This document shows, piece after piece, positions 59,039-64,000 of a stretch of DNA of 64,000 bases. The translations under genes and the position numbers were made by a program. Origin of the DNA: Paraphysomonas bandaiensis. Lineage: Eukaryota; Chrysophyceae. A model generated the notes under the pieces. It did not search any database, was not told where the DNA came from, and worked only from the letters and a program-made list of their open reading frames with translations. The stretch spans positions 17,799 through 81,798 of the forward strand of contig CBFFRP010000283.1 in assembly GCA_965644295.1 (NCBI GenBank). The letters are read 5' to 3'. Position 1 is the first letter of the stretch. Every line of letters starts with the position of its first letter.

Positions 59039-59714
59039 TAAAACTACTGATTGTATTTTTATATTACCAAAGATAGATGTTAAACGACGTCATAAAGCCT
59101 ATATATCAGTAATTGATGCCTCTATCCCATATTCATTTTATAATGTTAATTCAACCAATAACACACTGAATTATACATTAAATAGTATCCCATATTCACT
59201 TACAATTACAAAAGCCAATTATAATATTAGAACTTTAATAAGTTTTTTACAGTCCAATTTAGAGCCAGGATTTACAATAACTTATAACTCATCAACTAAT
59301 AAATTACAATTTACCCATAGTACTTATGATTTTTCTTTTTCAAATACTTCAACCTGTTTTGAATTATTAGGATTTGAAGATAATATACCCTATTATTCAG
59401 ATTCATTAACATTATTATCAACAATTGGTATAAATTTATTTACAATAAGAAACGTTTTAATAGCATCGTCAAATTTCGTTTTAAATAATATAAATAGTGC
59501 TACACCTAATAAAGCCTCTATTATTACCTCTGTACCTGTTGATGTTAATGCAGGATCTATTATTAATTATAAAAATATTAATAATATTAAGAGCTTAGTA
59601 CATGATATACATAATATAAATACTTTACATGTCCAATTATTAGACCAAGACGCAGATGTATTGGAATTAAACGGTTTACATTGGTCTTTAAATTTATTAT
59701 TAACTATTGAATAA
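58977..59714 (+). CDS. Penton-like minor capsid protein
   Basis: 245 residues. The pattern is that of PLV and polinton minor capsid (penton, single jelly-roll) proteins: an LNS..YLNN..TTDCIFILP opening, VSVIDASIPYSFYNVNSTNN-type strand pair (here ISVIDASIPYSFYNVN), a loop NNTLNYTLNSIPYSL, NIRTLISFLQSNL, the strand pair ITYNSSTNKLQFTHS, and a CFELLGF motif. Asn- and Ser-rich strands fill the rest. It would occupy the fivefold vertices. There is no start motif of its own, since its ATG lies inside the previous ORF, so it depends on that transcript. An in-frame TAA a few codons upstream prevents simple N-terminal extension. Confidence 0.8.
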   Translation: MLMEKIQIVLNSKTANQYLNNKTTDCIFILPKIDVKRRHKAYISVIDASIPYSFYNVNSTNNTLNYTLNSIPYSLTITKANYNIRTLISFLQSNLEPGFTITYNSSTNKLQFTHSTYDFSFSNTSTCFELLGFEDNIPYYSDSLTLLSTIGINLFTIRNVLIASSNFVLNNINSATPNKASIITSVPVDVNAGSIINYKNINNIKSLVHDIHNINTLHVQLLDQDADVLELNGLHWSLNLLLTIE

Positions 59715-59744
59715 AAAATATTTCTCTCAATATAGTGTATATAC
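59715..59744 (+). promoter_or_regulatory. Class II viral promoter motif, core protein
   Basis: AAAAATATTTCTCTCAATAT then AGTGTATATAC directly before ATG. It shares AAAAATATTT-x-TCT and ATAGT-x-TATAT with the motif before the major capsid gene. Confidence 0.55.
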
Positions 59745-60185
59745 ATGTCAAAACTAGGCAAAAAGCTAAATCGTAAATTTCGTAAACTAGGACGCAAGGC
59801 GGACCATCGCATACATAAACTAGGACAAAAGACGCACGACGTATTAGATAAGGTCCAACATGGAGTAAATAAAGGTCTTGATAAATCAGCAAAAGCAATT
59901 AACGTAGCAGATAAAATATTAGGCGTCGGCGATAAAACTATACACGCTATTAATAAAGCAGGATTAAATACAATGCCCGTTGTTGGATCAGCATCTAGAC
60001 TATTGGAAGCAGGATTACACGAAGGACATAAAGGAGTACATAAGCTACATAAGCTCCATAATAAAGCCGATAAACACAGTAAAAAAGCATTTAAAAAGGC
60101 TCATAACGCAGGTAATAAATTAGAAAAACACAACACAAGAAAAGCTTTAGCTAAGTTAACACAAGATGATAGCACATTTATATAA
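59745..60185 (+). CDS. Very basic core-like viral protein
   Basis: 146 residues with an extreme excess of Lys, Arg and His (KLGKKLNRKFRKLGRKADHR at the start; KLHKLHNKADKHSKKAFKKA later). A central less charged segment (INKAGLNTMPVVGSASRLLE) could form an amphipathic helix. Its position between the two capsid genes and its class II motif suggest a virion DNA-binding or core protein, as small basic proteins are in adenoviruses and PLVs. No family is assigned. Confidence 0.65.
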   Translation: MSKLGKKLNRKFRKLGRKADHRIHKLGQKTHDVLDKVQHGVNKGLDKSAKAINVADKILGVGDKTIHAINKAGLNTMPVVGSASRLLEAGLHEGHKGVHKLHKLHNKADKHSKKAFKKAHNAGNKLEKHNTRKALAKLTQDDSTFI

Positions 60186-60205
60186 ATTATATTTTATTAT
60201 ACTAT

Positions 60206-60233
60206 AAAAAATATTTATCTATTTATAGTATAT
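60206..60233 (+). promoter_or_regulatory. Class II viral promoter motif, major capsid
   Basis: AAAAATATTTATCTATTTAT then AGTATAT directly before ATG. It resembles 59715-59744 and differs from the motifs of the replication genes. Confidence 0.55.
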
Positions 60234-61589
60234 ATGTCAGGATTACCAAAAAACGTATTATATACAAATAATATAAATTCAAGTTACGCACGTAATTACC
60301 AGAATAATATAGCTCCACAGAATGGTTTAGGGCCATATGGTGCAGGAGAGACCATAATTATTAATGTTCCTACCGGTCGTAATCTCGTAATGTCGGGTGC
60401 TGATTCACTTTTAAAATTAAGCTTAATAGTAAACACAGAAACATCTGACCCTGCGACCACAGCAGAATACGTCAGACTAGATAAGGCGGGTATTCATTCC
60501 CTAATTTCTAGAGTGCGAGTATTTCATGGCTCTACTTTACTTTCAGATATTCAGAATTATAATAATCTAGTTGGTCAGTTAATGACTTTGCAACAGTCCA
60601 ACGACTCTTTTATTAACAAACACACAATTTTATCAGGAACGGAATGTTTCAGCCTTATTGACACCGCTACAAACACAAACGAGGGTTTAATTGTTGGTGA
60701 AAGACTTAATGAATTCACACAAGTTGCGAATGGGGGCAGTACAACTAAACGATATTATACAGTACCAATAATGAATTTTTTAAGCTACAGTGATAAATAT
60801 ATCCCACTGTTCGCAATGACTGGCGCGCCTTTACGACTAGAAATAGTTCTGGTTAATAATCCATTAGAGGGGATAAACTGCGATAAAGCCATAACATCAA
60901 TAGCTATTAATGACGTTGAATATGTTTGTAATTTTATGGAGTTATCAGATGACGCAATGAATAAAATTAATTTGGCATCAAATGGACCTTTAAGGTGGGT
61001 TGTACAAGATTACAGAAATTATTCACATACTGGAAATATTGCCGCTAACGTTGAACTTAGTGTACCCGTACCCGCTAAATATAACTCTTTAAGATCTCTA
61101 TTTTTCAGTATGCGCGATAAACACGCTGGAGAAGTCACCTATTTCCCGTTGTCATCAAATCATTTCGGTCTAGAGTCATACAGTGTTAGATTAGGTAGTA
61201 AGACCGTACCAACTAAAGCACCTAGTTGCCTTCCTGAATTTTTCGGCGAATTGATCAGAGCAATTGGAAGCGTAAGCGATTTGAATCATGAACCAAGCAT
61301 TAATATAAATACTTATGATATGCAAGCGTCAGCAGCCAATAGCGAGACAGCAGCCGATTATAACGGGTGTGCAGCATCATCCAACTTTTATTTAGGTTTA
61401 GATTTAGAAAGTTACAGCAGCTCAGGTATGGAAACAGTATACCAGGGTTATAATTCTAGCACTGACGATATATTTTTTATGCCTCGTTTTTCCTCAAGTG
61501 CCCCCACTGTGACCGCACGCATAGATACATACGCTTATTTTGATCAAGTCATTTTGATTGAAAACGGTTTTGCAACATTGCAATATTAA
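60234..61589 (+). CDS. Major capsid protein, double jelly-roll
   Basis: 451 residues. Pattern of PLV/Preplasmiviricota major capsid proteins: a Tyr/Asn-rich N-terminus, the opening strand YGAGETIIINVPTGRNLVMS, a first barrel with LISRVRVFHGSTLLSDIQNY, the hinge-like VPIMNFLSYSDKYIPLFAMT followed by APLRLEIVLV, and a second barrel with RDKHAGEVTYFPLSSNHFGL and a closing strand ARIDTYAYFDQVILI. It should form trimeric pseudo-hexameric capsomers. The length is somewhat below the 500-600 residues common in larger relatives. A class II motif fixes the start. Confidence 0.88.
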   Translation: MSGLPKNVLYTNNINSSYARNYQNNIAPQNGLGPYGAGETIIINVPTGRNLVMSGADSLLKLSLIVNTETSDPATTAEYVRLDKAGIHSLISRVRVFHGSTLLSDIQNYNNLVGQLMTLQQSNDSFINKHTILSGTECFSLIDTATNTNEGLIVGERLNEFTQVANGGSTTKRYYTVPIMNFLSYSDKYIPLFAMTGAPLRLEIVLVNNPLEGINCDKAITSIAINDVEYVCNFMELSDDAMNKINLASNGPLRWVVQDYRNYSHTGNIAANVELSVPVPAKYNSLRSLFFSMRDKHAGEVTYFPLSSNHFGLESYSVRLGSKTVPTKAPSCLPEFFGELIRAIGSVSDLNHEPSININTYDMQASAANSETAADYNGCAASSNFYLGLDLESYSSSGMETVYQGYNSSTDDIFFMPRFSSSAPTVTARIDTYAYFDQVILIENGFATLQY

Positions 61590-61640
61590 ATTTATAAAAA
61601 ACCTTTAGATTTTTAAAAAAATAAAAAATTAAAAAATTTA

Positions 61641-61672
61641 TTATTTAAAAAATAATATATATTTGTATATTA
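61641..61672 (+). promoter_or_regulatory. Class III viral promoter motif, helicase
   Basis: TTATTTAAAAAATAATATAT then ATTTGTATATTA directly before ATG. The same TATTTAAAAAAT, AATATATA and TATATTAATG blocks stand before the next three genes. Confidence 0.6.
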
Positions 61673-63235
61673 ATGAGTACAAAAGAGAGTTTTGAAAAGT
61701 TTGATTTAGAACACCTTGATAACCTGACTTATGAACAGTCAAAAACTTACGTAACAAATTATTTTTTCCCACTTACAAGCGGTGCACATGCATATAGAAC
61801 AGGACATAAAAAATTTAGCATTATGGAACACAAAAAAGTTAAAGAAACGTATTTTAACAGAATGGATAAACGGATAGCAAAATATTATTTCACTGAATTT
61901 AAAGGGCTTCGTGAAATAGTTTATGAATTAGGTAAAGGTATATTCCCTGATAAAAAGAAATTAAATTTAGCCGCTCAGTTTGCACATGACTATAAACCAT
62001 ATGAAGACTTTGATGATGAGAGTAAGGAAGGTGTACAGGCGTTTTTATCATATATTAAAGAAATATTGGCATCCAATGATCAGGCGCAATATGAATATTT
62101 ATTAAAGTGGTTTGCAAACATGACAAAGGGTAATAAAAACGAATCTATCATTTTCCTAAAAGGCCCTCAGGGTATAGGTAAATCAACCATATCCCTATTT
62201 ATGAATACTTACGTGCTTGGCCGTGACCTGTGTTTAGAGGCTGGCGCGGACGTGTTGACATCTAAATTTAATTCAGATCTGGGAGGTAAATTATTTGTAT
62301 ATTTTGAAGAATTAGAAAAACAAAGCAGGGCTGATTGGGACGCAATCAATACTAAATTAAAACGATATACGACGAGCGACGTTTATATAATAAATCCAAA
62401 GCATGAGTCAACATATCAGGCTACAAATATTAATAATTATTTAATTAATGCAAATTATAGTTTAAATGAAGAATGCGGAAGAAGGTATTTTATTTGTGAT
62501 ATTTGTTGTAAAAAACGCAATGACTTAAAATATTTTGGATGGCTACGTAATCTATGCTTTAATAACGAGGTTGGACATGCTTTTTACTGTTATTTAATGG
62601 AATACAACACAGAAAAATTTTATAGTCAAAATTTTCCCATCACAAAAAACAAGTTAGATGCATACGCCAAGAGATTGGGAAGCGTTGAAATGTTTTTAAA
62701 GGATGAATTTATATTAAAGAGATTGGATATAAATAATATACTTGTTAAAGAAATATTTAACCATTATATCCAGTATTGTACTCAAAATAATATTAAACCA
62801 GTTAAACATACAATTGATTTTAATAAGGTCATGAGTGAATTAAATTTTATTCACAAAAAGAATAAAGATAGGCGTAATGTGTACAATGTTACATTAGACG
62901 AATTAAATAAAGTTTCTGAATCTTTACATTGGGTTCATGAATTAGATGAATATGATGATGGCCCTGATGTAGAATATAACATTAAAGATACAATTAAAAA
63001 ACGTTGTAATAATCAAAGTAATAAAACAAATGATAACACCATTGCAAGCGCTATTAAAAAGCTTAGCAATAAAAAAAGCGATAAAACAGATGAAGATACA
63101 GATGATGATACAGATGATGATACAGATGAAGATAAAGATGAAGATACAGATGAAGATGATGATGAAGATGAAACACCCCGTGTAAGTCAGAAGACAGTGA
63201 AAGATATAATGAAAACTTACGGAATAAATATTTAA
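61673..63235 (+). CDS. Superfamily 3 helicase
   Basis: 520 residues. SF3 motifs: Walker A GPQGIGKST (164-172), Walker B KLFVYFEEL (206-214), motif C NNYLINANY (254-262) and a following Arg pair R270-R271 as candidate finger. This is the DUF5906-like helicase type found in PLVs and virophages, which unwinds the viral genome for replication. The 160-residue N-terminus is helical and shows no clear primase or polymerase active site. The C-terminus has a Cys pair region (CDICCKKR), then an acidic tail of Asp/Glu/Thr repeats (about 465-500) encoded by repeated GATGAAGATACA units, and a last helix (SQKTVKDIMKTYGI). Confidence 0.9.
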   Translation: MSTKESFEKFDLEHLDNLTYEQSKTYVTNYFFPLTSGAHAYRTGHKKFSIMEHKKVKETYFNRMDKRIAKYYFTEFKGLREIVYELGKGIFPDKKKLNLAAQFAHDYKPYEDFDDESKEGVQAFLSYIKEILASNDQAQYEYLLKWFANMTKGNKNESIIFLKGPQGIGKSTISLFMNTYVLGRDLCLEAGADVLTSKFNSDLGGKLFVYFEELEKQSRADWDAINTKLKRYTTSDVYIINPKHESTYQATNINNYLINANYSLNEECGRRYFICDICCKKRNDLKYFGWLRNLCFNNEVGHAFYCYLMEYNTEKFYSQNFPITKNKLDAYAKRLGSVEMFLKDEFILKRLDINNILVKEIFNHYIQYCTQNNIKPVKHTIDFNKVMSELNFIHKKNKDRRNVYNVTLDELNKVSESLHWVHELDEYDDGPDVEYNIKDTIKKRCNNQSNKTNDNTIASAIKKLSNKKSDKTDEDTDDDTDDDTDEDKDEDTDEDDDEDETPRVSQKTVKDIMKTYGINI

Positions 63236-63250
63236 AAAAATAAAAAATAA

Positions 63251-63284
63251 TTTATTTAAAAAATTAATATATAAATATATATTA
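63251..63284 (+). promoter_or_regulatory. Class III viral promoter motif
   Basis: TTTATTTAAAAAATTAATAT then ATAAATATATATTA directly before ATG of the small ORF at 63285. Confidence 0.6.
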
Positions 63285-63539
63285 ATGAGAGATAAATTTA
63301 TAGTAGAAGTATATGATAGTAATAATAATCTGATTACATCACAAAACTTTACATCCTATAAGGCAATAGCTCAGGAATACGATATACAATATTCAGAAGC
63401 TAGGAAACTTAACGCTTTATGTGAGTCACGTACAACATGTAAATACTTACATCCATCATTAAAGCGACTGATTAACAGAATAAAAATTTATGATATTAAT
63501 AATATAAATAATTATGATATTAAAAAAATAAAAATTTAA
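63285..63539 (+). CDS. Small viral protein, possible helix-turn-helix
   Basis: 84 residues, family unknown. A strand pair (KFIVEVYDSNNNLITSQNF) leads to YKAIAQEYDIQYSEARKLNA, which has the spacing of a helix-turn-helix, then a basic and Ile/Asn-rich end. It could be a small DNA-binding regulator; this is a weak reading. It carries the class III motif like the helicase. Confidence 0.65.
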   Translation: MRDKFIVEVYDSNNNLITSQNFTSYKAIAQEYDIQYSEARKLNALCESRTTCKYLHPSLKRLINRIKIYDINNINNYDIKKIKI

Positions 63540-63540
63540 T

Positions 63541-63571
63541 TATTTAAAAAATTAATATATAGTTTATATTA
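63541..63571 (+). promoter_or_regulatory. Class III viral promoter motif
   Basis: TATTTAAAAAATTAATATAT then AGTTTATATTA directly before ATG at 63572. Confidence 0.6.
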
Positions 63572-63904
63572 ATGGACAAATATAAGTTTTATAAGATTGA
63601 TGAGAAGGACTTTAAAAACTCAGTTGAAATTACGACCAGATTCAGACACAGAAAAAAAGGTAAAGAATTAGATGTACCCGATATGCACTTTTTATATGAT
63701 ATGATTGAGGAAAACTTACCAGAAGATGCTAATATAATGGTTAGAGCGTTAAATGGTCACAGATACTTTACATTTAAAGGGTATACTAGTTACCATCTGA
63801 ACGTTCAGGATTTTGATGACTATTATAAAAGCTCAGTCAAGAATACTGAGAAATTTGAGAAGTTTGAATTTATTGATATAACGGTGTTCATGTCTACGAC
63901 ATGA
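63572..63904 (+). CDS. Small viral protein, unknown
   Basis: 110 residues. No known motif; a mix of charged and aromatic residues (YKFYKIDEKDF, HRYFTFKGYTSYHLNVQDFD) suggests a small alpha/beta fold. Start fixed by the class III motif. A plausible replication-module accessory from context only. Confidence 0.65.
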   Translation: MDKYKFYKIDEKDFKNSVEITTRFRHRKKGKELDVPDMHFLYDMIEENLPEDANIMVRALNGHRYFTFKGYTSYHLNVQDFDDYYKSSVKNTEKFEKFEFIDITVFMSTT

Positions 63905-63964
63905 TCCATACGTTAACTCCTGTATTTCTCACAAAATAAAAAATTAAAAAATTAAAAAATTAAA

Positions 63965-63994
63965 TATTTAAAAAATAATATATAGTATATATTA
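63965..63994 (+). promoter_or_regulatory. Class III viral promoter motif
   Basis: TATTTAAAAAATAATATATA then GTATATATTA directly before the ATG at 63995. It marks one more gene starting at the window edge. Confidence 0.6.
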
Positions 63995-64000
63995 ATGAGC
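63995..64000 (+). CDS. Start of a further viral gene, cut by window end
   Basis: Only ATGAGC is present. It is called because the class III motif precedes the ATG exactly as for the three genes before it. Confidence 0.55.

Larger units (their letters stand above)
56284..64000 (+). mobile_element. Polinton-like virus, left part, apparently integrated
   Basis: Three hallmark genes identify it: a double-jelly-roll major capsid protein (60234-61589), a penton-like minor capsid protein (58977-59714) and a superfamily 3 helicase (61673-63235). All genes are intronless, on one strand and closely spaced, in DNA far more AT-rich than the host flank. Gene starts are preceded by short AT motifs of three types. 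No packaging ATPase, protease, integrase or polymerase is seen before the window ends, so those are either beyond 64000 or absent. A virophage is less likely because the capsid and helicase patterns are PLV-like, but this cannot be settled by eye. The left limit (CA/GA/G run at about 56299-56320) is a guess. Confidence 0.85.

Noticed and set aside
56284-64000. Virophage or giant-virus insertion
   Set aside because: The gene set seen (PLV-like capsid, penton-like protein, SF3 helicase, small size of genes) fits a PLV better, and no giant-virus core gene is present; a virophage is not formally excluded without the ATPase and protease.

Overview
The window is nuclear DNA of a microbial eukaryote whose lineage I cannot name. 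It carries compact genes with very short GT..AG introns. I rebuilt 38 of them, 42 to 80 nt long, and every rebuilt reading frame closes exactly. The gene set is eukaryotic: CCT-eta, Cdc48/p97, a DENND4-like Rab exchange factor, a Vti1-type SNARE, a two-domain voltage-gated cation channel, mitochondrial ribosomal protein uS9m and a SMARCAL1-like fork remodeller. An IQ-motif giant protein and a protein with a dynein-AAA5-like region fit a flagellated cell. A hydrophobic presequence on Cdc48 hints at, but does not prove, a complex plastid.

Layout, left to right. 0.2-0.7 kb: tail of a retroelement. 1.9-2.8 kb: 2-oxoglutarate dioxygenase (-). 3.9-8.6 kb: a retroelement tail, then a 5'-truncated, frameshifted LINE with RT and RNase H, flanked by a 13-bp target duplication. 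9.1-12.9 kb: zf-GRF/HARP/SNF2 annealing helicase (-). 13.4-14.8 kb: sulfatase (+). 16.1-18.1 kb: dynein-like/ankyrin protein (+). 18.6-19.6 kb: LINE fossil. 19.9-21.7 kb: CCT-eta (-). 22.2-29.7 kb: 2,492-residue IQ/WW-like protein (+). 29.7-32.3 kb: non-coding with a retroelement tail. 32.3-35.1 kb: Cdc48 (-). 35.25-35.49 kb: CATA microsatellite. 35.6-36.2 kb: SIW14-like phosphatase (+). 36.8-40.0 kb: cation channel (-). 40.5-41.2 kb: Vti1-like SNARE ending in a CaaX box (+). 42.6-49.4 kb: DENND4-like protein (+). 49.9-52.0 kb: LINE fossil. 53.2-54.0 kb: uS9m (-). 54.07-54.37 kb: second CATA microsatellite. 54.6-55.9 kb: ankyrin/coiled-coil protein (+).

From about 56.3 kb to the right edge the composition becomes very AT-rich, introns vanish, and all genes lie on the plus strand a few tens of bases apart. 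This is the left part of a polinton-like virus (PLV, Preplasmiviricota type), apparently integrated next to the ankyrin gene. It encodes a duplicated cassette of four orphan genes in the order A-B-B'-A', then a penton-like minor capsid protein with an overlapping upstream ORF, a very basic core-like protein, a double-jelly-roll major capsid protein, a superfamily 3 helicase and at least three further small genes. The window ends inside it. Packaging ATPase, protease, integrase and polymerase are not seen here.

The strongest new signals lie in the PLV. Each module (orphan cassette, capsid genes, replication genes) has its own AT-rich motif ending exactly at the start codon. Two copies of a perfect-arm hairpin with a downstream start-site motif separate the cassette from the capsid genes, and a stranded fragment of gene B' sits between them. 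Host oddities include a Vti1 SNARE with CSIM in place of a membrane anchor, a phosphatase with C-x5-K, a two-domain channel with filters TLDNW and TLANW, and two CATA microsatellites that both lie between divergent genes.
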